The translations under genes and the position numbers were made by a program. A stretch of DNA of 64,000 nt, taken from NCBI RefSeq assembly GCF_002118315.1, contig NZ_MTSZ01000002.1:62001-126000 (forward strand). The letters are read 5' to 3'. The stretch comes from Kiloniella majae (GTDB lineage: Bacteria > Pseudomonadota > Alphaproteobacteria > Kiloniellales > Kiloniellaceae). A model generated the notes under the pieces. It made no database searches and was not told the DNA's origin. It worked only from the letters and a program-made list of their open reading frames with translations. The stretch's first letter is position 1; the number at the start of each line of letters is the position of its first letter. Below are positions 44,794 to 54,098 of this stretch, piece after piece.

Positions 44794-46077
44794 ATGAGCA
44801 TAGGTACAGCAAAGAACGTTGATATGGGAACCATCAAAGCTGGTGATAACTCACTACAGGCATTTGATGTTCATCGCATTCGCGATGATTTCCCTATCCT
44901 TCAACGTGAGATCTATGGCCGTCCCCTCGTCTATCTGGACAGTGCTGCGTCGGCACAAAAACCCCGTCAGGTTTTGGATCGGATGCAAGAGGCCTATGAA
45001 ACTTACTATTCCAATGTTCATCGTGGTGTCCATAGCCTGAGCCAAGCTTGTACCGAAGCTTTTGAATCCGGTCGCAATGCTGCGGCAAGGTTTATTAATG
45101 CAGAAAGCCCGGATCAATGTATCCTGACTAAAGGCGCTACAGAGGCGATCAATCTGGTCGCACAAAGTTATGGCCGAAATTTCCTGAAAGCGGGTGATGA
45201 GATCATCATTTCCCATATGGAACATCATTCCAATATTGTTCCCTGGCAAATACTCAGAGATCAAATTGGCATTGAAATAAAAGTCGTGCCAATTGATGGT
45301 GATGCAAACTTCTTGTTTGAGGAATATGAAAGCCTTTTCAGTTCAAAAACCAAGCTGGTTGCCATTACCCATATCTCAAATGCTGTTGGAACGATAACGC
45401 CGATTAAAGACATCATCCGCGTTGCTCACGCCCACGGCGCCAAGGTTCTGGTTGATGGCTGTCAGGCGGCACCGCATGCTCATATTGATGTGCAGGATCT
45501 CAATCCGGATTTTTACTGTTTTTCAGGCCACAAGGTTTATGGTCCAAGCGGCGTTGGTATCCTTTATGGTAAAGCCGACCTTTTGAATTCAATGCCGCCC
45601 TATCAAGGTGGCGGTGAAATGATAGATCTCGTTACCTTTGAGAAAACAACCTACAAAGAAATCCCCCATCGCTTTGAAGCCGGAACCCCCGCAATTGTCG
45701 AGGCCATTGGCCTTGGTGCTGCTATTGAATATATCGAAGCATTAGGCAAAGATAATATTGCTGCTCATGAAAACGGCATTCTAGCCTATGCAACTGAACG
45801 CCTGAGCAGGATACCCGGATTGAATATTATCGGTCGAGCTAAGGAAAAGGCGAGTATTCTCTCCTTTACCATGGAAGAAGCTCATGCCCATGACATCGGC
45901 ACGATCCTTGATCGTAGGGGGGTTGCCGTCAGGGCTGGTCATCACTGTGCTCAACCTCTGATGCAACGCTTTGACCTACCAGCAACAGCACGCGCTTCCT
46001 TTGGCATCTACAACACCCGCGAAGAAGTTGATGCGCTCGCTGACGCTCTCGAGAAAGTACGGGAACTCTTTAGCTAA
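44794..46077 (+). CDS. sufS: Cysteine desulfurase SufS
   Basis: PLP enzyme that takes sulfur from cysteine for cluster assembly. The PLP lysine is Lys247 in FSGHKVYGPSG and the persulfide Cys is Cys385 in RAGHHCAQPLM. Both are shifted 21 residues from E. coli SufS by an N-terminal extension before FDVHRIRDDFPIL, so a later start near the Asp-rich region is possible, but the ATG at 44794 has AAGGACAACACA before it. No SufE or SufU follows in the operon; the sulfur acceptor is presumably encoded elsewhere. Confidence 0.96.
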   Translation: MSIGTAKNVDMGTIKAGDNSLQAFDVHRIRDDFPILQREIYGRPLVYLDSAASAQKPRQVLDRMQEAYETYYSNVHRGVHSLSQACTEAFESGRNAAARFINAESPDQCILTKGATEAINLVAQSYGRNFLKAGDEIIISHMEHHSNIVPWQILRDQIGIEIKVVPIDGDANFLFEEYESLFSSKTKLVAITHISNAVGTITPIKDIIRVAHAHGAKVLVDGCQAAPHAHIDVQDLNPDFYCFSGHKVYGPSGVGILYGKADLLNSMPPYQGGGEMIDLVTFEKTTYKEIPHRFEAGTPAIVEAIGLGAAIEYIEALGKDNIAAHENGILAYATERLSRIPGLNIIGRAKEKASILSFTMEEAHAHDIGTILDRRGVAVRAGHHCAQPLMQRFDLPATARASFGIYNTREEVDALADALEKVRELFS

Positions 46078-46478
46078 TGTTTGATGATGGAAAAAGCTTA
46101 AGCGATTTTCTTCCCAAGGCAGAAGAAGGCTTTAAAGCGACAGCAGGCAAGTCACTGGCCGAGGGAACAGCCTTTGCAGGCAAAGATGACATTATTGATG
46201 CCTTCCAAAGCGTTCATGACCCTGAGATCCCGGTAAACATTTATGACCTGGGCCTCATCTATGGTCATGAAATGAATGAAAAAGGCGATGTTAATGTCAG
46301 CATGACGCTAACGGCCCCAAATTGTCCCGTCGCAGGGGAACTCCCTATGCAGGTGGCTGAAGCCGTTGCCGCTGTGGAAGGTGTTGGGGAAGTAACTGTT
46401 ATTCTGACCTGGTCACCGCCCTGGAATCAGAACATGATGAGCGAAGATGCACAACTGGCGCTTGGCCTGTTTATGTAA
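46077..46478 (+). CDS. sufT: SUF-associated protein SufT (MIP18/DUF59)
   Basis: A 133-residue protein of the MIP18 family, implicated in maturing Fe-S proteins. The core is FQSVHDPEIPVNIYDLGLIYG with the conserved DPE motif, followed by TAPNCPVAGELP with its conserved cysteine and the ending VILTWSPPWNQNMMSEDA. An N-terminal 35-residue region is less conserved. Start overlaps the sufS stop by one base (TAATG). Confidence 0.93.
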   Translation: MFDDGKSLSDFLPKAEEGFKATAGKSLAEGTAFAGKDDIIDAFQSVHDPEIPVNIYDLGLIYGHEMNEKGDVNVSMTLTAPNCPVAGELPMQVAEAVAAVEGVGEVTVILTWSPPWNQNMMSEDAQLALGLFM

Positions 46479-46568
46479 GCTTTTCTCATATAACCTTTTT
46501 ATCTGGGGCATAGCCCCCATATAGTGATATAGTACGATCAGAAACTGGAAATTAAGAGACATGATCCG

Positions 46569-46940
46569 ATGATGCCAAAACTCATCACCCTTACAGATGC
46601 TGCCGCAAATCGCGTCAAAACGCTTATGGACCAAAGCCAGGACGAAGCTGTTCTTGGCCTGCGTGTCGGCATCAGTACCAAGGGCTGTTCCGGTCTCAGT
46701 TATGTCGTGGAGTATGCAAAAGAACAAAAGAAGTTTGAAGATATTGTCGAAGACAAAGGCGTCAAAATCTTTATCGAACCAACTGCCGTCATGTACTTGA
46801 TTGGTAGCGAAATGGACTTTGTTCAGGATAAATTCCAAAGCTCTTTTGTTTTCAACAATCCAAATGAAGAAGGACGTTGTGGTTGCGGTGAAAGTTTTCA
46901 CGTTGCGCCCGAAAGCAACAAAGCTGAATTAATCACCTAG
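46569..46940 (+). CDS. sufA: A-type Fe-S carrier protein SufA
   Basis: Carrier of assembled Fe-S clusters, HesB/IscA family. The three conserved cysteines are in KGCSGLSYVVE and EGRCGCGESF. The 123 residues match the family. ATG-ATG at the start leaves the exact initiation uncertain by one codon. It is the last gene of the suf operon, 90 bases after sufT. Confidence 0.95.
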   Translation: MMPKLITLTDAAANRVKTLMDQSQDEAVLGLRVGISTKGCSGLSYVVEYAKEQKKFEDIVEDKGVKIFIEPTAVMYLIGSEMDFVQDKFQSSFVFNNPNEEGRCGCGESFHVAPESNKAELIT

Positions 46941-47002
46941 AACTATTTCTATAGACACAGCAAAAAGCACTCCAATCTCCGTCAGAGCGATAACAAGAAA
47001 AA

Positions 47003-47689
47003 ATGCGTTATACATTTGATCCTGCTCCTGTCGTAACTCTTCCTGTTGTGGGATCAGAGCTATTGTTTCCTGTCCGGCGTATATTCTGTGTTGGCAGAAA
47101 TTATGCCGAACACACAAAAGAAATGGGCGGCGATCCTGAAGTTGAAACCCCGATGTTCTTTATGAAGCCCACTGAAGCTTTAGTCCCAAAAGGTGGACCA
47201 ATCCCCTACCCAAACGCAACAACAGATCTCCATCATGAAGTAGAACTTGTCGTCACATTAAAAAGCGGGGGCAGTAACATTTCCCCAGAGCAAGCTGGTA
47301 CTCATATTTTTGGTTACGCAACAGGCGTCGACTTAACCAGAAGGGATTTACAGAAAATCTGCAAAGATAAACGTCACCCTTGGGATGTCGCAAAAGGTTT
47401 TGATAACTCTGCCCCCTGTAGTGCGATCACGCCACAGACAAAAAATTTACTTACAGGATCTTCCTCTATCTCGCTTAGTGTTGATAAAGAAGTCAGACAA
47501 CAGGCAACGCTTGGGGATATGATCTGGTCGGTTGAACACATTATTTATCACCTGAGCCGCCTGTTTGACCTACGTGCAGGTGATATTATCATGACAGGTA
47601 CACCCGCGGGCGTCGGCGCGATAAAATCCGGTGATGAAATTACCTGTTCAATAGAAGGTCTCTCGGATCTCTCTTTCCAACTGACCTAA
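47003..47689 (+). CDS. Fumarylacetoacetate hydrolase family protein
   Basis: A 228-residue metal-dependent enzyme of the FAH family. Motifs are FCVGRNYAEHTKEMG, PMFFMKPTEALVPKGGP, the metal-binding HHEVELVV and TGVDLTRRDLQ, and the C-terminal DIIMTGTPAGVGAIKSGD. The pattern resembles acylpyruvase or oxaloacetate-handling FAHD1-like enzymes more than true fumarylacetoacetase. The substrate is not determinable. It follows sufA by 62 bases with no terminator seen, so read-through from suf is possible. Confidence 0.93.
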   Translation: MRYTFDPAPVVTLPVVGSELLFPVRRIFCVGRNYAEHTKEMGGDPEVETPMFFMKPTEALVPKGGPIPYPNATTDLHHEVELVVTLKSGGSNISPEQAGTHIFGYATGVDLTRRDLQKICKDKRHPWDVAKGFDNSAPCSAITPQTKNLLTGSSSISLSVDKEVRQQATLGDMIWSVEHIIYHLSRLFDLRAGDIIMTGTPAGVGAIKSGDEITCSIEGLSDLSFQLT

Positions 47690-47716
47690 GATCAGTTGCT
47701 TACCCCCACTGAGCCT

Positions 47717-49207
47717 TTATTTATACCCCGCGATCAATAACAATTTATCCAAATTGACATTCTCTTCCATATGCTGTGCTAAGGCATCAAGGGTTACATC
47801 AACCTCTTTTTCAAACGACAAAGCACTGGCTTCTCTTTTTTTAATCCGATTTAAAAAGGCTGCCCTGTAGTTATCAGATACAAAAAGACCGTGTAGGTAA
47901 CAGCCAGATACCTGCCCTGTACTAAGTTGAACACCCTCTTCCCTCTGACCGATAGAGAGCATCGGTGAAATATCATTAGCTTGAGTTTCATCAACTTCGG
48001 TCACGCCAACATGCATTTCATAGCCCGTTATTGTTTCACCGCTTGTGATGTCATGCCCCTTAACTTCCGTAAGTTTCTTGTTTCCGGTTAAAACAGTTGT
48101 CACAGGCAATAGTCCCAAACCTGATATCGATGCGACTTCCCCTTCGATACCTTGCGGGTCAGAGATTAAAGTTCCCAGCATTTGATACCCCCCGCAGATG
48201 CCGAGAACCTGACCACCTCTTCTCACATGCGCGAGCAGATCAATGTCCCATCCTTGCGCTCTGAAGAACTCCAAATCACCGATTGTTGCTTTTGATCCCG
48301 GTAATATAACCAGATCCGTCTCAGCAGGAATAACATCACCGGGATGAATAAACGTCAGCTCAACATCCTCTTCTGCAATTAAAGGATCAAAATCATCAAA
48401 GTTAGAGATACGCGAAATCAAGGGAACCGCAACACGAATGGTATCTTTTTCACCAGCACTATTACCAATCGAAACACCAGACTGCACAGAAACCGCATCT
48501 TCATCGGGTAATTTACGCGCGTCCTTAAAATAAGGCACAACACCCAGAGAAGAAAAACCACTCTTTTCTTCTATAATACTTACGCCGGATTTAAAAAGAC
48601 TGAGATCACCACGGAACTTATTAATAATAACGCCTCTAACCAGATCTTTTTCTTCCTGTTGTAAAAGCTCACCTGTTCCGACAATAGATGCAATCACCCC
48701 TCCCCGGTCAATATCGCCAATAAGAATTACCGGTACCTGTGCAGCAATCGCAAAACCCATATTTGCGATATCACCAGATCTCAGATTAACTTCCGCAGGA
48801 CTGCCCGCGCCCTCCACGAGGACAATATCCGCCTCATCAGCCAAGCGATGAAAGCTTTCAAACACAGTTGGCATCAGTTCATGCCTCCGCGTCCAATAAT
48901 TGCCCGTGTTGGTATTTCCCCAAATTTTCCCCTGCACAATAACCTGAGAGCCCATGTCCGTTTGTGGCTTGAGTAAAACCGGGTTCATATCAGTGGACGT
49001 TTCGACACGACAAGCTTTGGCCTGAAGCGCCTGAGCGCGACCTATCTCTCCACCACAGGGGGTAACAGCAGCATTGTTTGACATGTTCTGTGGCTTAAAG
49101 GGGCGGACTTTAAGGCCGCGATTAGATAAAGCCCTGGCAATCCCTGCAACCAAAAGGGACTTGCCAACATCAGATCCCGTACCCTGAAACATGATTGCGA
49201 CAGTCAT
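47717..49207 (-). CDS. cobQ: Cobyric acid synthase
   Basis: Amidates the side chains of adenosyl-cobyrinic acid a,c-diamide during vitamin B12 synthesis. The 496 residues have the dethiobiotin-synthetase-like N-terminal half (MFQGTGSDVGKSLLVAGIAR, NNAAVTPCGGEIGRAQALQA) and a C-terminal glutamine amidotransferase with Cys in LGICGGYQMLGTL and His in CYLHGLFVS. No other cobalamin gene and no recognisable cobalamin riboswitch lie nearby. It converges on the FAH gene with a 27-base gap and no good terminator. Confidence 0.96.
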   Translation of the reverse strand: MTVAIMFQGTGSDVGKSLLVAGIARALSNRGLKVRPFKPQNMSNNAAVTPCGGEIGRAQALQAKACRVETSTDMNPVLLKPQTDMGSQVIVQGKIWGNTNTGNYWTRRHELMPTVFESFHRLADEADIVLVEGAGSPAEVNLRSGDIANMGFAIAAQVPVILIGDIDRGGVIASIVGTGELLQQEEKDLVRGVIINKFRGDLSLFKSGVSIIEEKSGFSSLGVVPYFKDARKLPDEDAVSVQSGVSIGNSAGEKDTIRVAVPLISRISNFDDFDPLIAEEDVELTFIHPGDVIPAETDLVILPGSKATIGDLEFFRAQGWDIDLLAHVRRGGQVLGICGGYQMLGTLISDPQGIEGEVASISGLGLLPVTTVLTGNKKLTEVKGHDITSGETITGYEMHVGVTEVDETQANDISPMLSIGQREEGVQLSTGQVSGCYLHGLFVSDNYRAAFLNRIKKREASALSFEKEVDVTLDALAQHMEENVNLDKLLLIAGYK

Positions 49208-49504
49208 AAAGCTTCCTGCTCGTCATAAATGTGTGTAGAAGAATTCAATATTTTTTTACAGAGAAACCCTGAGACAACCAAGTTTAAAATGGCCACAAAA
49301 ATTTCAAGTAAAAATTATATAAAATTTTAAATTTATTAAAGAAAAATAAAATATCAATTCATCATTACTTTAAAACTAAACAGTATAAATTAAATAAAAA
49401 AAATCTATTCTTATCTTTTCTATAATTAATATTTTTATTTACTTTTTATTAATAGATGAGTGGCATTATCGTACCAAGTTTTCGAGGAATAGGAGCCCTG
49501 AGCA
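49208..49504. other. Very AT-rich intergenic region before the pilin gene
   Basis: About 300 bases, extremely rich in A and T, with runs such as AATAAAAAAAATC. No gene is supported. It should hold divergent promoters for cobQ and the pilin gene; specific boxes cannot be chosen in such biased sequence. Confidence 0.5.
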
Positions 49505-49696
49505 ATGACAAACTTTGTAAAAACTTTTCTAACTGATGAATCCGGTGCAACAGCGATTGAGTACGGCCTTATCGCCGCACTGGTTTCTGTTGCCGCTATT
49601 GGCACACTAACAACACTTGGTACCTCACTAGATACCATTTTTGGTGTTGCAAACACATCTTTGAAAAAAGCAGCCGACGCAGCAAAAACACCTTAA
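49505..49696 (+). CDS. flp: Flp-type prepilin
   Basis: A 63-residue type IVb prepilin, the main subunit of the Tad pilus. The leader is TNFVKTFLTDESG, followed by the processing-site motif GATAIEYGLIAALV, with Glu5 and Tyr6 of the mature pilin typical of Flp. Prepilin peptidase TadV/CpaA, needed for cleavage, is not in the window. GGAGCCCTGAGCA precedes the ATG. A strong terminator 25 bases after the stop would allow high pilin expression with limited read-through into the assembly genes. Confidence 0.95.
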   Translation: MTNFVKTFLTDESGATAIEYGLIAALVSVAAIGTLTTLGTSLDTIFGVANTSLKKAADAAKTP

Positions 49697-49720
49697 TACA
49701 TGAATATATATGTATTAATG

Positions 49721-49749
49721 AAGCTGGTTCTAAATGGACCAGCTTTTTT
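49721..49749 (+). terminator. Intrinsic terminator after flp
   Basis: AAGCTGGT (49721-49728) with ACCAGCTT (49738-49745), nine-base loop, followed by further T. A second small dyad AATACAT/ATGTATT lies just before it. Confidence 0.88.
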
Positions 49750-49855
49750 TTGGGGGAAACCCGAAAGAAATTTATTATTTTAACAACACTTCATCCAACT
49801 CCAGTTTTATTATTATTTTTACAAAGCGTTTACCATATCCACATAGAATGTTCCT

Positions 49856-50743
49856 ATGATGGTACGTAAAATAATATTGATCCTTATCGCCTTACTATTA
49901 AGTGGCGGAACAGCATTCTTAACCAAATCATGGTTAGATGCCAATAAGAGACCTCTCCAATCAACTCAAAACATCGCTATTGAACCAGAGCAAGCGGTTG
50001 AAATATTAATCGCCAAAAAAAATATCCCACTTGGTAAGTTTGTTGAAGAAAATGATTTTGCCTGGCAGGGGTGGCCGGAAGATTACGTATCAGATCACCA
50101 TTTAGTTAAGGATCAATTCAACTCAGACGACTTAACCGGACAAGTTTCAAGAACAGGGATTTCTGCTGGCGAACCTATTAATAAAGCTAAATTTATTCGC
50201 CCCGGAGAACGTGGTTTTCTTTCTGCGGTTCTAAAGCCTGGACACCGCGCACTCTCTATACCCATTTCGGGAGAAACTGGTGTTAGTGGTCTTGTGTTCC
50301 CTGGAGACAGGGTCGATTTAATTGTATCTATGACCCTTAAAAGTAATGAAGAAGAAGGTACTACAAGAAAAGCCAGTGAAACAGTAATGACAAATGTAAG
50401 AGTTCTTGCACTGGGTACTGCTTTAAACACTCCACAAGGAGCAACAAATGCTGGTGCAAAAACTGTCACTGTTGAATTAAAGCCTGAGCAGGTTGAGATC
50501 GTAGCCGTTGCTAAAATTGTTGGCAAAATATCTCTTTCACTTCGTCCTTTAGCTAAAGATGAAGAAGAACTACAAGAGCTCTTAGAAACAGGAAACATTT
50601 CTGCCGATCATAGTCCATTAGAAGGTGATAGCTATACTTGGGATTATGAAGCGACTAAAGCCTTACTCCCTAGAAGCGGACCATCTGGCAACTCTTTAAC
50701 CATATCCCGAGGGAATACTGATGTGAAAACGGGCGGAAATTGA
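49856..50743 (+). CDS. cpaB: Flp pilus assembly protein CpaB
   Basis: A 295-residue inner-membrane/periplasmic protein of the RcpC/CpaB family, needed for Tad secretin function. It has one N-terminal helix (IILILIALLLSGGTAFLT) and an SAF domain with PGHRALSIPISGETGVSGLVFPGDRVDLIVS split into conserved blocks. No good ribosome-binding site precedes the ATG, which is doubled (ATGATG). First assembly gene of the pilus operon; its stop overlaps the cpaC ATG by one base. Confidence 0.93.
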   Translation: MMVRKIILILIALLLSGGTAFLTKSWLDANKRPLQSTQNIAIEPEQAVEILIAKKNIPLGKFVEENDFAWQGWPEDYVSDHHLVKDQFNSDDLTGQVSRTGISAGEPINKAKFIRPGERGFLSAVLKPGHRALSIPISGETGVSGLVFPGDRVDLIVSMTLKSNEEEGTTRKASETVMTNVRVLALGTALNTPQGATNAGAKTVTVELKPEQVEIVAVAKIVGKISLSLRPLAKDEEELQELLETGNISADHSPLEGDSYTWDYEATKALLPRSGPSGNSLTISRGNTDVKTGGN

Positions 50744-52116
50744 TGTTATTTTACAAAAAATTTTTATACCTATTATGCGGGACAATATTTTTTCTGAATA
50801 ATAATCTTGCATACTCTCAATCATTTCAAACTATTTCTCCAGAATCAGCCCCTGTTGAAATAGAAATTGGGGAAGGTAAATTATTAAAGCTTCCACGTTC
50901 CGCATCAAATATATTTATTGCAAACCCAGAGATCGCTGATCTGAACGTTAAATCAGCTAGATTAGTTTATGTTTTTGGAAAGAAATCAGGCACAACAAGT
51001 GTTTTTGCCATAGATACAAACGAACAGGTAATGGCAAGTATTCCTGTAAAAGTTATACACAACTTGAAGCAGTTAAAAGAAACATTTGATACAGCCTTAC
51101 CTGGACATGAAATACAAGCAAGCTCTATCAACAATGGTATTCTTTTAACAGGAGCAGTCAGTCATCTCACAGATGCCGATAACGCAAGAAGAATTGCAGA
51201 ACGCTTTATTGATCCAGCTGTAGAACAGGTCATATCTCAACTATCTGTAGCTGCATCAGATCAAATACATCTACGTGTCCGCATTGCAGAAGTTCGTAAC
51301 GATGTTATTGAACAGTTTGGCTTTAACTGGACAGGATCATCATTTAATGATGGACAAACAAATATTGGCTTAGGAACCACAACCTCAACAATACTGGCAA
51401 CAAGTCCACCTAATTTACTTGGCTTGACATCATCAGTTGGGAGATATTTCAATCTTAATGTGTTGCTTGACGCTTTAGCTCAGGATGAATTGGTTACTAT
51501 TCTTGCAGAGCCAAACTTAACTGCTGTATCCGGAGAAACAGCATTCTTTCTCGCTGGCGGAGAATTCCCTGTACCTGTTGGGTCAGGGTTAGTTGATGGT
51601 ACCCGCACTATTAAAATAGAGTTTAAACAGTTCGGTGTCAGTCTGGCTTTTACCCCCACAATTATATCTGAAAATAGAATTTCTTTGCGAGTAAGACCGG
51701 AAGTCAGCCAACTTTCGGCCGAAGGTGCTGTCATCCTATCAGGTATTGAAATCCCTGCTCTGTCAACTCGGCGCGTAGAAACAACTGTAGATTTAGGTTC
51801 GGGACAAAGCTTTGCTATTGCGGGCTTAATCTTAAATAACCAGACACAAGTCGCAAGCCAAGTTCCTGGCCTGGGGGACATCCCAATACTTGGCAGACTT
51901 TTTAAAAGTGAACGGTTTCAAAACAATGAAAGTGAGCTGGTTATTGTTGTTACTCCTTACCTTGTAACACCTTCAAACGCTCCTGTTGTTCTTCCAACAG
52001 ATCCATATCTCAACAGAACAAACAATATTACAGCTCCAAAAATCCCTTCTACGACTAATGAAGACACCACGAGCGTTCTTCATTCCAATAGTGAGCCAAC
52101 TTTTATTGTGGAATAA
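50743..52116 (+). CDS. cpaC: Tad pilus secretin CpaC
   Basis: Outer-membrane secretin forming the channel for the Flp pilus (RcpA/CpaC). The 457 residues have a signal peptide (to about ANLAYSQS), the BON-like region GEGKLLKLPRSASNIFIANPEIAD, and the secretin core with FGFNW, DELVTILAEPNLTAVSG, FLAGGEFPVPVG and VPGLGDIPILGRLFKS. I use the ATG at 50743 rather than a TTG immediately before it. Fully co-directional in the operon. Confidence 0.94.
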   Translation: MLFYKKFLYLLCGTIFFLNNNLAYSQSFQTISPESAPVEIEIGEGKLLKLPRSASNIFIANPEIADLNVKSARLVYVFGKKSGTTSVFAIDTNEQVMASIPVKVIHNLKQLKETFDTALPGHEIQASSINNGILLTGAVSHLTDADNARRIAERFIDPAVEQVISQLSVAASDQIHLRVRIAEVRNDVIEQFGFNWTGSSFNDGQTNIGLGTTTSTILATSPPNLLGLTSSVGRYFNLNVLLDALAQDELVTILAEPNLTAVSGETAFFLAGGEFPVPVGSGLVDGTRTIKIEFKQFGVSLAFTPTIISENRISLRVRPEVSQLSAEGAVILSGIEIPALSTRRVETTVDLGSGQSFAIAGLILNNQTQVASQVPGLGDIPILGRLFKSERFQNNESELVIVVTPYLVTPSNAPVVLPTDPYLNRTNNITAPKIPSTTNEDTTSVLHSNSEPTFIVE

Positions 52117-52119
52117 ATA

Positions 52120-52848
52120 ATGAAAGCTTTATCAAAATTCATAAAAAAATTCATGACAGGAATACTCGTCGCCTCAGCAGTTTTAATAGGAGCATGCGCG
52201 CAACAAAAAGGGCATCAAACATCCGATCCCATACAACAAACAACACAAGCTGTGCATAATTTTCTTGATACAGGAAGATGGCAACAGATACCATCAAGTA
52301 AAAGAACAAAAACAGTCAGCTACATAGCATCCGAAGGTTTCTTTATTCCAGTAAATCTAGCTGAAATAAACTCACTAGGATCCGAGTTACAAGATTTCAT
52401 AAAAAGTTACAACATAACTTCTACCGATGTTTTGCTAATCGATGGCTTAAGAAATTCACAAGGGAATACAACCGAGATCTCGTCACAAGCCATTCGTCAC
52501 CTGCAATTCACACTTCGTGATCTTGGTTATAAAAGCAAAAAATCAACTCAAGCTATCGCTATTTTAGACCCATCAAAACACAATGCCGCATTGTTAATTC
52601 ATCGAAAAATAATCATCGCTCCAGAATGTATTATAAAACCTTACCCGAGAGGAGCAAGACCACACAAAAGAACCTTTGGATGCGTTCAGGAGGTCAACCT
52701 TGCGAACATGGTTGCTTCTCCAGAAAAACTTGATGGAAGCCAGCCAATGACTTCTGCAGACTCAACAACTTTAGCTTCAGGCGTTGACCGCTATCGAAGA
52801 GGTGAAATCACCCCTTTAATTACTAATTTAAGCACTAGTGGTATTTAA
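52120..52848 (+). CDS. cpaD: Pilus assembly lipoprotein CpaD
   Basis: A 242-residue outer-membrane lipoprotein of the CpaD family, which supports secretin assembly. The signal peptide ends in the lipobox LIGAC (Cys26). The C-terminal signature NLANMVASPEKL and VDRYRRGEITPL is characteristic, as is the Cys-containing FGCVQEVNL. Three bases separate it from cpaC, and five from cpaE. Confidence 0.9.
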   Translation: MKALSKFIKKFMTGILVASAVLIGACAQQKGHQTSDPIQQTTQAVHNFLDTGRWQQIPSSKRTKTVSYIASEGFFIPVNLAEINSLGSELQDFIKSYNITSTDVLLIDGLRNSQGNTTEISSQAIRHLQFTLRDLGYKSKKSTQAIAILDPSKHNAALLIHRKIIIAPECIIKPYPRGARPHKRTFGCVQEVNLANMVASPEKLDGSQPMTSADSTTLASGVDRYRRGEITPLITNLSTSGI

Positions 52849-52853
52849 TTATT

Positions 52854-54098
52854 ATGGCTGTAAGTGATATTGACGATATCTTTGGTGATTTAGAAAACAA
52901 TCATGATACAATGCCTGAAGTTGTTGCATTTGTTAGTGATGGCCAAACTCACGATGTCGCGCTTTCTGTCTCAAAACAACTGGGATATAGCGCAGAGGTA
53001 CGTGACGGGCAAAGCCAAGACGTAATGAACTATCTAAACGACAATCCTGCACCTAAATATTTGATAATTGATCTTGGAAATGATGAAGTATCAGCGGTAA
53101 CCTCTATATTTTCCTTAATCACAATATTACCAGAAAACACTAAAACTATCGCAGTTGGATCTGTTAATGATATAAGTTTTTACAGAGAAATGCTGGAAGT
53201 AGGTGTTTCTGATTACGTACTCAAGCCTTTAACAGAGAAAGCGCTGTTGACTGCAATCCACAACGCAGACAAAGAAGATATTATATACGCTAATCATCAA
53301 GAAGATATACCCCATTCAGATAATAACAAATCTGTTGTTATGGGGGTTCGAGGTGGAATTGGCGCCAGCACTATTGCTGTAAATCTATCCTGGTATTTAT
53401 CAGAAGAATTAAAAACTAAAACAGCTTTACTCGATATGGATATCGAGTTTGGAACGGTAGCCCTTGCGCTTGACGTTGAACCAACTCGCGGCCTTAGAGA
53501 AGCTCTTGAAAATCCAGAGCGGTTGGATAGTTTATTTATCTCAAGCACAACAGCCAAATTATCAGAAAATTTAGCTGTAATGGCAACAGAAGAAAACTTA
53601 ACAGAAGATGTCACTTTCACTCACGATGGAATTGCTATTTTAATGGAAGCTTTATCCCGTGAATACGGGCAGTTAATTATAGATACCCCTCGTTCCGCAG
53701 TAAAACTCAGAAAAAGTATTATATCAGAGGCTGGCACAGTAATATTGGTAACAGATTACAGTTTAACCAGTTTGAGAGATACAATCAGAACACAAAGTAC
53801 TATCAAGTCGATTAATCATGAATGTAAAATAATTCTAGTCGCGAACAAAACAAATACCAATCATCCAGCTATGCCCGTAACAGAATTTGAAAAAGCTCTC
53901 GGAGTAAAGGTTGACATTGAAATACCTGAAGACATTAAATTATGTATAAAAGCTGCAAACAATGGCAAGCCGGCAATTGCAATTGAACCCCAATCAAAGG
54001 TATCAAAAGCAATTAAATTACTCGCGAATAAGATAGCTCCTCAGCAATCAACTCAAGCTTCAAAAGCGTCTTGGTTTAAATTTATTGGTCTTAAATAA
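52854..54098 (+). CDS. cpaE: Pilus assembly ATPase-like protein CpaE/TadZ
   Basis: A 414-residue cytoplasmic protein that places Tad pili. The N-terminal receiver-like domain (about 15-130) precedes a ParA/MinD-like domain (about 155-395) with the deviant P-loop GVRGGIGASTIAVNLSWYL, which lacks the usual lysine between the glycines and Ser, a known trait of this family, so nucleotide handling may be atypical. DMDIEFGTVALALD and VTDYSLTSLRDT follow. Downstream cpaF starts one base after its stop. Confidence 0.92.
   Translation: MAVSDIDDIFGDLENNHDTMPEVVAFVSDGQTHDVALSVSKQLGYSAEVRDGQSQDVMNYLNDNPAPKYLIIDLGNDEVSAVTSIFSLITILPENTKTIAVGSVNDISFYREMLEVGVSDYVLKPLTEKALLTAIHNADKEDIIYANHQEDIPHSDNNKSVVMGVRGGIGASTIAVNLSWYLSEELKTKTALLDMDIEFGTVALALDVEPTRGLREALENPERLDSLFISSTTAKLSENLAVMATEENLTEDVTFTHDGIAILMEALSREYGQLIIDTPRSAVKLRKSIISEAGTVILVTDYSLTSLRDTIRTQSTIKSINHECKIILVANKTNTNHPAMPVTEFEKALGVKVDIEIPEDIKLCIKAANNGKPAIAIEPQSKVSKAIKLLANKIAPQQSTQASKASWFKFIGLK

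Noticed and set aside
49208-49504. Cobalamin riboswitch upstream of cobQ
   Set aside because: The region is almost pure A/T and no B12-box-like conserved sequence was seen.
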